Below, piece after piece: positions 38,765 to 46,662 of a stretch of 64,000 nt of DNA. Numbering within the stretch: position 1 is the stretch's first letter; the number at the start of each line of letters is the position of its first letter. The notes under the pieces are model-generated. The model was not told the origin of the DNA. It did not search any database and worked only from the letters and a program-made list of their open reading frames with translations. Source of the stretch: Duganella fentianensis (GTDB lineage Bacteria; Pseudomonadota; Gammaproteobacteria; Burkholderiales; Burkholderiaceae_D); the NCBI RefSeq assembly GCF_009857835.1, contig NZ_WWCL01000002.1:744001-808000 (forward strand), in the 5' to 3' direction. Both the position numbers and the translations under genes were made by a program.

Positions 38765-39667
38765 ATGTTGAAACTTGCTCTGGGGCCGCTGCTGTACTAC
38801 TGGCCACGTGCCAAGGTGATGGAGTTTTATGAAGCGATGGCCGACACTCCGGTGGACATCGTGTATCTGGGCGAGAGCGTATGCTCGCGCCGCCACGAAG
38901 TACGGGCCGCCGACTGGCTGGAAATTGCCGCCATGCTGGAAGCGCGCGGCAAACAGGTGGTGCTGTCGACGCTGGCGCTGATCGAATCGAGCGCCGACGT
39001 GACGGCGCTGCGCCGCCTGACGGGCAATGGCCGCTTCATGGTCGAAGCGAGCGATATGGGCGCGGTCCAACTGCTGTCCGATAAAGGCCCGTTCGTGGCC
39101 GGACCGCATCTGAATATCTACAACCCGCCCACGCTGGCGCTGATGGCGGAACTGGGCGCCACGCGCTGGGTGATGCCGCTGGAGATGGGCCGCGCCGGCC
39201 TGCAGGCCATGCTGGAACAGCGTCCCAACGATATCGCCACCGAGGTGTTTGCCTATGGCCGCATGCCGCTGGCCTTCTCGGCGCGCTGCTTCACGGCGCG
39301 TAACCGCAATCTGCCCAAGGACGACTGCCAGTTCAGCTGCATCGAACATCCGGACGGCCTGCTGATGCAGACGCGCGAGCAGCAGCCCTTCCTTGTGCTC
39401 AACGGTATCCAGAGCCAGTCGGCGCTGGTGTACAACCTGATTAACGAGCTGACGCAGATGGAGCAGATGGGCGTGGAAGTGCTGCGCCTGAGCCCTCAGG
39501 CCCAGCATATGGAACAGATCATTGCCGCTTACGACAGCGTGCGTAAGGGCGAGGCAGTGGCGGCCGAAGTGGCCGATGCGATGACAGCCTTTATGCCGGC
39601 CGCAGGCTGCAATGGCTATTGGTACGGCAAACCCGGCCTGGAACAGCGTATGGAGGAAGCACTATGA
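38765..39667 (+). CDS. ubiV: UbiV, partner of UbiU (U32 family)
   Basis: 300 residues with GAGAGGGAGAA before the start. Cys40, Cys175, Cys188 and Cys192 reproduce the 4Fe-4S ligand spacing of UbiV (the last three separated by 13 and 4). It forms a heterodimer with UbiU for anaerobic ring hydroxylation in ubiquinone synthesis. Ubiquinone is the quinone that betaproteobacteria use with NarGHI and quinol-oxidising NorB, so this gene supports the respiration genes in the window. The stop codon overlaps the ubiT start. Confidence 0.93.
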   Translation: MLKLALGPLLYYWPRAKVMEFYEAMADTPVDIVYLGESVCSRRHEVRAADWLEIAAMLEARGKQVVLSTLALIESSADVTALRRLTGNGRFMVEASDMGAVQLLSDKGPFVAGPHLNIYNPPTLALMAELGATRWVMPLEMGRAGLQAMLEQRPNDIATEVFAYGRMPLAFSARCFTARNRNLPKDDCQFSCIEHPDGLLMQTREQQPFLVLNGIQSQSALVYNLINELTQMEQMGVEVLRLSPQAQHMEQIIAAYDSVRKGEAVAAEVADAMTAFMPAAGCNGYWYGKPGLEQRMEEAL

Positions 39668-40182
39668 ACCCGAGCATGATCAATTCCAATTTCAACCAGA
39701 AGGCGAGCGAGGCGGCGCCGCAACTGCCCGCCTTTCTGACGGCACTGGGCCAGCGCCTGCCGGCCTATCCCGGTTCGCTGCTGTGCGTGGCGGCGCTGAA
39801 TCTGGTGCTGCGCCCGCAGCTGCCGGACGATGTGCGTAACAGCCTGCTGGGCCGCCACATGCGCGTGCGCGTCAGCGATGCCGGCGTGGCGTTCGACTTC
39901 AGCTGGAATGGCAGCTGCTTCACGGCGCGCCGTGCTGGTGGTGTGCCGGATCTGGAGATCGGCGCCTGCGTGGCCGATATGGTGGCGCTGGCGCGCCGCC
40001 AGCAGGATCCCGATACCCTGTTCTTCGCCCGCCGCCTGACCATGGAAGGCGATACGGAGCTGGGCCTGCTGGTCAAGAATACGCTGGACGCGATGGATAT
40101 GCCGCTGACGGAAGTGGGCAAGCAGGCCGTGCTGCGCCTGCTGAAGTTCCTGCCCCAGCCTAATGGTGGCGCCGTACGCTGA
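39664..40182 (+). CDS. ubiT: UbiT, SCP2-domain lipid-binding protein for anaerobic ubiquinone synthesis
   Basis: 172 residues from ATG 39664, with GGAGGAAG upstream and a four-base overlap with ubiV. One SCP2 sterol-carrier-like domain (about 30-140, [24 protein letters not shown]) binds prenylated intermediates and parallels aerobic UbiJ. The tail [21 protein letters not shown] is typical. Its last 23 bases overlap the convergent nrdG gene. The ubiTUV identification is strong because all three genes are together and both Fe-S signatures are intact. Confidence 0.9.
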   Translation: MNPSMINSNFNQKASEAAPQLPAFLTALGQRLPAYPGSLLCVAALNLVLRPQLPDDVRNSLLGRHMRVRVSDAGVAFDFSWNGSCFTARRAGGVPDLEIGACVADMVALARRQQDPDTLFFARRLTMEGDTELGLLVKNTLDAMDMPLTEVGKQAVLRLLKFLPQPNGGAVR

Positions 40183-40873
40183 AACGTTTGAACAGCGGCG
40201 CGAGCTGCTGTTCCAGTGCCGCCGGCGGATACTCGCCAGCGCTGGCGGCACTGGCAATCAGGCTGTCGTCGTTACAGCCGGTGCTGCGGAATGGCTGCAG
40301 CACATAGTTCTCTACCCCCATGGCCGCTAGCTGGCCGGCCATTTCCAGCACACTTTCCTCAGGCAGCAGCACGGGATGCACGGTGCTGCGGCATTCGTAG
40401 GCCACGCCGCTGGCCAGTATCGCTTCGACACAGGCACGGGCCGGATCGCCGCTGTTGGCGATGCCGGTAATCCCCGCATAGCGGCTGAATGGCGCTTTCA
40501 CATCGAAGCCTACCCAGTCCACCAGCGGCAGCACACTGCGTAGCCGCGCCGGATAGATGCAGGCCGTATGCAGACCTATCTTGAAACCCATGGCCCGCAC
40601 CTGCGCCATGGCCTCGCCCAGCGCCGGATCGATGGTGGCTTCGCCGCCGCTGAAGACCACCGCGTCGAGCAGGCCGGCGCGTTTTTGCAGGGTGGCGCAC
40701 AGGTCTTCCCACGCCAGCGGGCTGGCGCCGGTGCGCTGCTGCAGATGGGGGTTGTGGCAATAGCCGCAGCGCCACGGACAGCCCTGTACGAATACCACTG
40801 CACTGAGCTGGTCCGGATAGTCGGTGGCACTGAAGGCCGTGTAGCCGCCGACTTTGAGGGCGCTGGCGTCCAT
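40160..40873 (-). CDS. nrdG: anaerobic ribonucleotide reductase activase
   Basis: 237 residues. A radical-SAM protein with CPWRCGYC (Cys32, Cys36, Cys39) binding the [4Fe-4S] cluster; VVFSGGEATI is the usual GGE motif. It uses S-adenosylmethionine to place a glycyl radical on the class III ribonucleotide reductase. It is the last gene of the nrdD / radical-domain / nrdG unit; its ATG is one base after the stop of the small radical-domain gene. It belongs to the longer NrdG subgroup (about 230 residues, as in Pseudomonas), not the short E. coli type. Confidence 0.94.
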   Translation of the reverse strand: MDASALKVGGYTAFSATDYPDQLSAVVFVQGCPWRCGYCHNPHLQQRTGASPLAWEDLCATLQKRAGLLDAVVFSGGEATIDPALGEAMAQVRAMGFKIGLHTACIYPARLRSVLPLVDWVGFDVKAPFSRYAGITGIANSGDPARACVEAILASGVAYECRSTVHPVLLPEESVLEMAGQLAAMGVENYVLQPFRSTGCNDDSLIASAASAGEYPPAALEQQLAPLFKRFSVRRHH

Positions 40874-40874
40874 C

Positions 40875-41060
40875 TTAGTGCTGCTTGGCGTTGCAGGGTT
40901 CGACGAAGTATTTACGTTCGTTGAACTCGCCCTGTTTGCCCGTGTTGAACGAGGACAGGGGACGGTGATAGCCCATCACGCGGGTCCAGATTTCGCAAGG
41001 CTGGCGCTCGCTATCGTCGAGGATGATGGTGCTTTGTACAGGGCTGGTAGAGGTCTGCAT
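40875..41060 (-). CDS. stand-alone glycyl-radical domain of class III ribonucleotide reductase
   Basis: 61 residues with its own ribosome site (AAAGGAAC) before the ATG. The sequence CEIWTRVMGYHRP then FNTGKQGEFNERKYF is the C-terminal radical loop of class III reductases; Gly30 in RVMGY is the predicted radical carrier. The upstream nrdD ends right after its zinc motif and lacks this loop. The two are in different frames, separated by 64 bases. So the reductase is encoded in two pieces, with the radical subunit between nrdD and nrdG. A loose parallel is GrcA/YfiD, the spare radical domain of pyruvate formate-lyase. It should act only without oxygen. Confidence 0.85.
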   Translation of the reverse strand: MQTSTSPVQSTIILDDSERQPCEIWTRVMGYHRPLSSFNTGKQGEFNERKYFVEPCNAKQH

Positions 41061-41079
41061 GGTAGTTCCTTTCGTCGGT

Positions 41080-41109
41080 CAGTAAGTGGACAGTAAGTGG
41101 ACAATAAGT
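41080..41109 (-). repeat. short direct repeats between nrdD and the radical-domain gene
   Basis: On the + strand CAGTAAGTGGA occurs twice in tandem, followed by the partial copy CAATAAGT. The repeats fill the spacer just upstream of the radical-domain ribosome site and could mark a past duplication or tune its translation. Confidence 0.6.
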
Positions 41110-41124
41110 AAGTAGAGTCCCGGT

Positions 41125-43146
41125 TCAGGCAGGCGAGCCAAGCTGGGCCTGCTTGCGGGCGATCAGTTCGGCATCGCATTTGGGGCAGAACTTATGGCTG
41201 CCCTTCAGATAGCCGTGGGTAGGGCAGATCGAGAAGGTCGGCGTCACCGTGATATACGGCAGGCCGAAGCGGCCCAGGGCGCGCTGCACCAGCGTGCGGC
41301 AGGCCTGCGCGCTCGATAGCGCTTCCGTCATGTACAGGTGCAGCACGGTGCCGCCTGTGTATTTGCGCTGCAGCGCGTCCTGCTGTTCCAGCGCTTCGAA
41401 CGGATCGTCGGTATAGCCGACCGGCAGTTGCGAAGAGTTGGTGTAGTACGGCTGATCGGCGGTACCGGCTTGCAGGATATCGGGGAAGCGCTTGCGGTCT
41501 TCCTTGGCAAAGCGGTAGGTCGTGCCCTCGGCCGGCGTAGCTTCGAGGTTGTACATATGGCCCGTCTGTTCCTGGAATTCCAGCATGCGCGCGCGCACAT
41601 GGTCGAGCAGGCGCAGGGCAAAGGCACGGCCCCATTCGCTGGTGATGTCCTGCTGGTTGACAGGGTCGAAGTTGCGCAGCATTTCATTAATGCCGTTCAC
41701 GCCCAGCGTGGAGAAGTGGTTGCGCAGCGTGCCCAGATAGCGTTTGGTGTACGGGAACAGGCCATTGTCCATGTGGCGCTGGATCACTTTGCGCTTGATT
41801 TCCAGACTGTCGCGGCCCAGCTCCAGCAGGCGGTCCAGCGCGGCCAGCAGGCCCGCTTCGTCGCCGCGGTACAGATAGCCGAGGCGCGCGCAGTTTATCG
41901 TCACCACGCCCAGCGAGCCGGTCTGCTCGGCCGAACCGAACAGGCCATTGCCGCGCTTGAGCAGTTCGCGCAGATCGAGCTGCAAACGGCAGCACATGGA
42001 GCGGATCATGTTCGGTTTGAGTTCCGAATTCACGAAGTTCTGGAAGTAGGGCAGGCCATAGCGGGCCGTCATTTCGAACAGCAGTTCCGCGTTCGGGCTA
42101 TCCCATGCAAAATCAGGCGTGATGTTATAGGTCGGAATCGGGAAAGTGAACGCGCGGCCATGGGCGTCGCCGGCCATCATCACTTCGATGTAGGCGCGGT
42201 TGATCATGTCCATTTCGGCCTGCAGATCGCCATAGGCGAACGGCATTTCCTTGCCGGCGATATGGGGGATCTGCTCGCGCAGGTCTTCCGGGCAGACCCA
42301 GTCGAAGGTCAGATTGGTGAACGGCGTCTGGGTGCCCCAGCGCGACGGCACGTTGAGGTTGAAGATCAGCTCCTGCATGTACTGGCGCACCTGCACATAA
42401 TCGAGGCCGTCGTTGCGCACATACGGCGCCATATAGGTATCGAAGGAACTGAAAGCCTGCGCACCGGCCCATTCGTTCTGCAGCGTGCCGAGGAAGTTGA
42501 CGATCTGGCCGATGGCGCTGTGCATATGCTTGGGCGGGCCCGATTCGATCTTGCCCGGTACCCCGTTCAGGCCTTCGTTGAGCAGGGTGCGCAGTGACCA
42601 TCCGGCGCAATAGCCGGCCAGCATGTCGAGATCGTGGATGTGCACATCGGCGTCGCGGTGGGCCTGGCCCACGGCAGGCGGGTAGACGTGGTTGAGCCAG
42701 TAGTTGGCGATCACCTTGCCCGAGACGTTGAGGATCAGGCCACCGAGCGAATAGCCCTGATTGGCGTTGGCATTGACGCGCCAGTCGGCGCGCGTCAGGT
42801 ATTCGTTGATCGACGATTCGACATCGACGATGGAGCTGCGGTCCTGGCGCAGCTGGGCGTGCTGTTCGCGGTACACCACATAGCAGCGCAGCGTGGCGCG
42901 GTAGCCGGCGTCATACAGCGCGCTTTCGACGGCATCCTGTATGCGCTCGACGCTAAGCGTAGTCCCCTCAGGCAGGGCGCGCAGCTGCTGCAGCGCGTAG
43001 CCGGCCAGCTGCTGTGCTACCGGCTGGTCGAATTCACCGCTGGCGCGGCCCGCTTGCAGCAGCGCGGCGGTGATGCGGGAGAGACTGAACGGCTGCGTGC
43101 TGCCGTCCCGTTTGATGATATTGGTGTGCCACAGATCGTTATCCAT
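41125..43146 (-). CDS. nrdD: anaerobic ribonucleoside-triphosphate reductase, large part without radical loop
   Basis: 673 residues. An N-terminal ATP-cone (about 8-95, IIKRDGSTQPFSLSRI) senses ATP/dATP. The ten-stranded barrel of class III reductases follows, with the HIHDLDM, NEWAGAQAFSSFDTY and RSMCCRLQLDLREL segments. The C-terminus has a zinc-type motif, CPTHGYLKGSHKFCPKC, then stops after 16 more residues. The RVxGY glycyl-radical loop that normally follows is missing here and is encoded by the next gene. It makes deoxynucleotides from NTPs under anaerobiosis, in the cytoplasm. Two NrdR boxes lie upstream. Confidence 0.95.
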   Translation of the reverse strand: MDNDLWHTNIIKRDGSTQPFSLSRITAALLQAGRASGEFDQPVAQQLAGYALQQLRALPEGTTLSVERIQDAVESALYDAGYRATLRCYVVYREQHAQLRQDRSSIVDVESSINEYLTRADWRVNANANQGYSLGGLILNVSGKVIANYWLNHVYPPAVGQAHRDADVHIHDLDMLAGYCAGWSLRTLLNEGLNGVPGKIESGPPKHMHSAIGQIVNFLGTLQNEWAGAQAFSSFDTYMAPYVRNDGLDYVQVRQYMQELIFNLNVPSRWGTQTPFTNLTFDWVCPEDLREQIPHIAGKEMPFAYGDLQAEMDMINRAYIEVMMAGDAHGRAFTFPIPTYNITPDFAWDSPNAELLFEMTARYGLPYFQNFVNSELKPNMIRSMCCRLQLDLRELLKRGNGLFGSAEQTGSLGVVTINCARLGYLYRGDEAGLLAALDRLLELGRDSLEIKRKVIQRHMDNGLFPYTKRYLGTLRNHFSTLGVNGINEMLRNFDPVNQQDITSEWGRAFALRLLDHVRARMLEFQEQTGHMYNLEATPAEGTTYRFAKEDRKRFPDILQAGTADQPYYTNSSQLPVGYTDDPFEALEQQDALQRKYTGGTVLHLYMTEALSSAQACRTLVQRALGRFGLPYITVTPTFSICPTHGYLKGSHKFCPKCDAELIARKQAQLGSPA

Positions 43147-43159
43147 GCTATCCCCTTAA

Positions 43160-43206
43160 ACCCTAGATGTAGTTGGTTTAAGTAGATTAGACACTAGATA
43201 TTGTGT
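43160..43206 (-). promoter_or_regulatory. tandem NrdR boxes upstream of nrdD
   Basis: ACACTAGATATTGTGT (43191-43206) is a near-perfect NrdR box (ACACwATATAThGTGT type). A weaker copy, ACCCTAGATGTAGTTG, sits at 43160-43175. Their starts are 31 bases apart, three helical turns, the usual NrdR spacing. NrdR is a general repressor of ribonucleotide reductase genes. Confidence 0.82.
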
Positions 43207-43239
43207 GGTCAACCGTCTGGATAGCTATTTCTGCTTTCC

Positions 43240-43253
43240 ATGATCCAGATTAA
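43240..43253 (-). promoter_or_regulatory. FNR/Dnr-like box upstream of nrdD
   Basis: ATGATCCAGATTAA matches TTGAT-N4-ATCAA at eight of ten positions and lies about 94 bases before the nrdD start, overlapping the stop codon of the SCO gene. Weaker than the ubiU and nuclease-operon boxes. Confidence 0.42.
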
Positions 43254-43939
43254 TTTTTTACCGTCTTCAGTAAGCTATTGATTTGCTTGACGAACTCGGC
43301 ATCCGGGGTGGTATCGAGCCGGGTGCTGACCGCCTTGGTCAAACCACTGCCATCGAGCAGGGCGACACGGGTAGTGTGGTTGATGACCCCATCGCCGAGC
43401 TGGCGAAACTTGATCTGGAGCGCACCGGCCAGCATCCGGGTCTGGCTTTCATCCTTGGCCACGGCCAGACGGAAGCGCTGTGGATCGAGCTGCTTGTTCT
43501 TGACCAGCTGGGCCAGACCGGCCGGGCTGTCATTGAAGGGATCGAGGCTGACCATCAGCACGCGCAGCTTGCTGGCGTTGGGCCCCAGCGCTTCCACCGT
43601 GCGCTTGAGCGTTTCGATGATGATGGGGCAGGCCGCATTGCAATCGCCGTAGAACATGGTCACCAGCACGGGCGTGCCGGCCATGTCGCGCAGGTTGAAG
43701 CGCTGGTTGCTGGCATCGGTCAGGCTGATGTCGAGCTGGTAGAGCGAATTGCCGGGCAGGGCGCTGGTGCTCGCCGCTGCACTTGCCGCTGCTGCGGCTG
43801 GTGGCGTGCTGACAGCGGCGCTACGGCCCGTATCGGCGCCGGCATAAGCGCCGTGGCAGGCGGCTGCGCTGAGCAGCAGCGCAGCCAGACCGCGCCCGAG
43901 CTGGCGCACAGCAGGGCGTGAGGCAGATGGTTTCATCAT
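43250..43939 (-). CDS. SCO1/SenC-family copper chaperone
   Basis: 229 residues, AAGGAA before the start. A signal peptide (to about residue 33, ending AYAG) and an Ala-rich linker lead to a thioredoxin-fold domain with the copper-binding C100-x3-C104 (GDCNAACP) and the conserved His188 (VINHTTR). SCO proteins deliver copper or reduce copper-site thiols in the periplasm. As the last gene of nirK-nirV-SCO, eight bases after nirV, it probably serves copper loading of NirK rather than cytochrome oxidase. The linker is longer than in most SCO proteins. Confidence 0.88.
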   Translation of the reverse strand: MMKPSASRPAVRQLGRGLAALLLSAAACHGAYAGADTGRSAAVSTPPAAAAASAAASTSALPGNSLYQLDISLTDASNQRFNLRDMAGTPVLVTMFYGDCNAACPIIIETLKRTVEALGPNASKLRVLMVSLDPFNDSPAGLAQLVKNKQLDPQRFRLAVAKDESQTRMLAGALQIKFRQLGDGVINHTTRVALLDGSGLTKAVSTRLDTTPDAEFVKQINSLLKTVKN

Positions 43940-43947
43940 GGTGTTCC

Positions 43948-44757
43948 TTATTTGGCGGGGGCGGCGTCGCGCGCGCAGCGGAAGCCCAGATTGCCGCCAT
44001 CCTGATTAGCTTCCATGGCCGACAGCAGGGCTAGGCGCATCAGTATGGCGTAGTTGCGCCGGTCGGCCAGTGTGGCGGCAGCGCCGCCGCAGTAGTCGAG
44101 CAGCTTCTGTTCCCCTTTGGCGCGGCTGTCGGCATTGACGAACAGGCCGCTGTAATCTTCCACCCATTCCCACACGAGGCCGTGCAGGTCATGGATGCCG
44201 TAATAATTGGCGGGCGATCCGGCCACGCTGCGCGGCGTGTTCTTGCCCGCGTCGGCGTACCAGTGCAGGATGTTGGCCAGCCATGCTTCATCGTCGCGCG
44301 CATCGGCGCGGGTGGCATCGGCGGCAGCACTGAATTCCCATTCGTACCAGCGCGGCAGACGGGCGTTTTCACTTTCGCAGTAAGCCTGGGCGGCAAACCA
44401 GCTGACGTGGATGACGGGCGCATCGGCCGCCATGGGGGAGTAATCGGTAGGGCTGGTCCAGCCGGACAGATAGGCCGGAGCGACGAACAGGGCGGGAGCC
44501 TGACCGCGCTGCCATTCAGGGTGCTGGCGCACAAAGGCAGCAAATTCGGCATTGGTAACCAGACGGCTGCGCAGCTGGAAAGGCGCAACCTTGGCGTCGG
44601 CGGCAACGCCATCAGCCGGAAGGACCGTACGCAGGCTACCTCCCTGTATGGTGCGGTAGTCTGGTACGGCGGTATCGCTAGCATGGACGCTGACCGCCGT
44701 AGCGGTCAGCAGTGCCAGCGCCGCCAGCCGCAGGGGCCGGAGGGCGGGCGCTTTCAT
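43948..44757 (-). CDS. nirV: NirV, formylglycine-generating-enzyme-like protein
   Basis: 269 residues with a signal peptide (to about 26, VSVHA). The FGE-sulfatase fold is recognisable from VTNAEFAAFVRQHPEW, VIHVSWFAAQAYCESENARLPRWYEWEFSAAAD, YGIHDLHGLVWEWVEDY and the closing LGFRCARD. NirV is regularly found next to nirK, and its task in NirK maturation or activity is not settled. It starts two bases after the nirK stop, so the pair is coupled. Confidence 0.9.
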   Translation of the reverse strand: MKAPALRPLRLAALALLTATAVSVHASDTAVPDYRTIQGGSLRTVLPADGVAADAKVAPFQLRSRLVTNAEFAAFVRQHPEWQRGQAPALFVAPAYLSGWTSPTDYSPMAADAPVIHVSWFAAQAYCESENARLPRWYEWEFSAAADATRADARDDEAWLANILHWYADAGKNTPRSVAGSPANYYGIHDLHGLVWEWVEDYSGLFVNADSRAKGEQKLLDYCGGAAATLADRRNYAILMRLALLSAMEANQDGGNLGFRCARDAAPAK

Positions 44758-44759
44758 GA

Positions 44760-46199
44760 TTAGCGTTTTTTGCGCATGTCGCGCACTTGATCAGGCGTCA
44801 GCACAGGCTGGCCTTCGTTCAGTTCTACGCTGATGTAGTTGATGACGGCCGAGATATCCTCGTCGTTGAGGTCCTGGGCAGGCATCACACCATTGTATTT
44901 CTGACCGTTGACGACCATGGTGCCACTGCGGCCGTTCAGCACGATGTGGGCCATTTCGTATGGACGCTGCTGGAAGAAGTCCGAATGGGCCAGCGGTGGG
45001 AATACACCGGCTACGCCTTTGGCATCAGCCTGGTGGCAGACGGCGCAGTTGGCATCGAACACAGCTTTACCACGGGCGTGGACCGATGGGGCAGCAGCAA
45101 CGGCAGGTGCGGCTGGCTTGGCATCTTTTGCGGCTGGTTTGGCAGCTGGTGCAACCTTGGCGATGGTAGCAGCCGTCAGCGGTTTCTTGATGCCTTTGCT
45201 GTAGATTTCAGGCTTGTCCGGACCGGCAACCGACAGCAGGCCGATGGCGCCCTTGTTGAACGCACGGGTCAGCGAGTGGTCAACCAGCGTCAGGTTGCCC
45301 GGTACGCGCGGGGTGAATTCGACGATGGCCGAACCGCCGGCAGGCACCATGGTGGTCTGCACGTTTTCCTGGAACTTGGTGCCGCCTTCGAAGTACACCT
45401 TGTCGAAGATGGTGCCGATGATGTGGAAGCTCGAGGTGATGTTAGGACCACCCACGCCGAAGAACATACGGACTTTTTCGTTGGCCTTGGCGCTCAGCGA
45501 GTTGGCACCCGTCAGTGCGCCGTCGGCACCGTTGAACAGCACATAGGTAGGCTTCTCGTCGATGGCTTTCTGCATGTCGAAGTTCTGCAGGCCAGGAGCG
45601 CGGTAGTTGCCTTCGGTGTAGAAGTCACCCTGCATCACGTAGTACTCTTTGTCGACCTTCTCCATACCTTCTTTAGGCTCGACCATGATCAGGCCGTACA
45701 TACCGTTGGCCACGTGCATGCCCACAGGCGCGGTGGCGCAGTGGTACACATACAGGCCCGATTGCAGGGCTTTGAAAGTGAAGGTGGCTTCGTTGCCGGG
45801 AGCGATCAGGGTCTGGGCTGCGCCACCGCCTGGGCCGGTTACGGCGTGCAGGTCGATATTGTGCGGCAGCTTGTTGTCTGGCAGGTTGAGCAGATGCAGC
45901 TCGACGGTGTCGCCTTCACGTACGCGGATGAATTTGCCTGGTACGGTGCCGCCGAAAGTCCAGAAGGTGTAGCGGGTGCCGGGAGCGATTTCGCGTTCGA
46001 CTTCTTCTACCGTCAGGTTGACCACAACGTGGGCAGCGGTCTTACGGGTGATTGGTGGCGGCAGTTGTGGTGGCGCCACCAGCTCCTGGGTAATCACTGG
46101 CAGTTCGGGTTCGGCAGCCACGGCTGCGGTAGCACCCATCATCGCCAGCAGGGCCGAAGTGGCCAGAGTTGCTGCGCTCAGTTTGAATTTGTTTTTCAT
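44760..46199 (-). CDS. nirK: copper nitrite reductase with fused C-terminal cytochrome c
   Basis: 479 residues from ATG 46199, which has AAGGGG upstream. A signal peptide (to about 29, AVAA) is followed by two cupredoxin domains. Type-1 copper ligands are seen in YHCATAPVGMHVANGM (Cys154, His162, Met167), and type-2 copper ligands in HNIDLHA, in YHC and in the HIIGTIF region. After a Pro/Ala/Lys linker (about 345-375) comes a cytochrome c domain with C385-A-V-C-H389 and a likely Met ligand in YNGVMPAQ. It reduces nitrite to NO in the periplasm; the attached haem gives electrons directly to the copper centre. First gene of nirK-nirV-SCO. Confidence 0.96.
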   Translation of the reverse strand: MKNKFKLSAATLATSALLAMMGATAAVAAEPELPVITQELVAPPQLPPPITRKTAAHVVVNLTVEEVEREIAPGTRYTFWTFGGTVPGKFIRVREGDTVELHLLNLPDNKLPHNIDLHAVTGPGGGAAQTLIAPGNEATFTFKALQSGLYVYHCATAPVGMHVANGMYGLIMVEPKEGMEKVDKEYYVMQGDFYTEGNYRAPGLQNFDMQKAIDEKPTYVLFNGADGALTGANSLSAKANEKVRMFFGVGGPNITSSFHIIGTIFDKVYFEGGTKFQENVQTTMVPAGGSAIVEFTPRVPGNLTLVDHSLTRAFNKGAIGLLSVAGPDKPEIYSKGIKKPLTAATIAKVAPAAKPAAKDAKPAAPAVAAAPSVHARGKAVFDANCAVCHQADAKGVAGVFPPLAHSDFFQQRPYEMAHIVLNGRSGTMVVNGQKYNGVMPAQDLNDEDISAVINYISVELNEGQPVLTPDQVRDMRKKR

Positions 46200-46282
46200 C
46201 TTATTTCCCCTTGTACGTTGACTTGCCGCAGCCGTGTATCGGATGCATGAACACATGCTAAGTCTGCAAGCCTATGTTTTCC

Positions 46283-46296
46283 ATGATATGGATTAT
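46283..46296 (-). promoter_or_regulatory. weak FNR/Dnr-like box upstream of nirK
   Basis: ATGATATGGATTAT keeps the spacing of TTGAT-N4-ATCAA with seven of ten matches and is nested in TCCAT-GAT-ATGGA symmetry. It is 84 bases before the nirK start in the only gap before that operon. Confidence 0.35.
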
Positions 46297-46319
46297 GAAA
46301 AATTGGCGGAGTGAAAGTT

Positions 46320-46586
46320 TCAGGCTGCGCTGAGGAGGAAGTCGATGACCACCTGCCCAGGTTCGCGTGCCACGTAAGCGACTTTTACGCGACCCTGATA
46401 GCGCTGTTCGATCTGCGCTAGCAAAGGCAATGGGTCGTGGTCGTTACAGAATCGCATAATTTCGCCGGGAAATAAAGCGTCAAGTGCGCCGAAGATGGCA
46501 GCGTGGCGAAAACGCTTGGCGACACCGCGTGCGTCGAATGGATAGATACCGTCCGGCCCTTTGGGCATGGAGCAATCGTGTGACAT
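46320..46586 (-). CDS. DUF2249-domain protein downstream of norB
   Basis: 88 residues. After a short N-terminus with two Cys-containing stretches, the DUF2249 fold reads DGIYPFDARGVAKRFRHAAIFGALDALFPGEIMRFCNDHDPLPLLAQIEQRY, with the typical late VAYVAREPGQVVIDF strands. The DHDP-L-P segment is characteristic. It lies 76 bases after norB on the same strand, separated by a very strong hairpin that may adjust its expression relative to norB. Function unknown; recurrent partner of NO reductase and hemerythrin genes. Confidence 0.85.
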   Translation of the reverse strand: MSHDCSMPKGPDGIYPFDARGVAKRFRHAAIFGALDALFPGEIMRFCNDHDPLPLLAQIEQRYQGRVKVAYVAREPGQVVIDFLLSAA

Positions 46587-46616
46587 TGTGTGATCTTTCT
46601 GGATACTGGATTGAAA

Positions 46617-46650
46617 GCTGCTGCATGATGCGGGCGCATCATGCAGCAGC
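46617..46650 (-). repeat. 16-bp perfect inverted repeat between norB and DUF2249
   Basis: GCTGCTGCATGATGCG and its exact complement CGCATCATGCAGCAGC are separated by two bases (GG), forming an almost uninterrupted hairpin in the norB-DUF2249 transcript. No T run follows on the minus strand, so it may be a partial terminator or an mRNA-protecting structure. Confidence 0.8.
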
Positions 46651-46662
46651 AGGGAGGGGGGA

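Noticed and set aside
46617-46650. The perfect inverted repeat as a mobile-element end or attachment site.
   Set aside because: There is no transposase, no target duplication and no partner repeat in the window.
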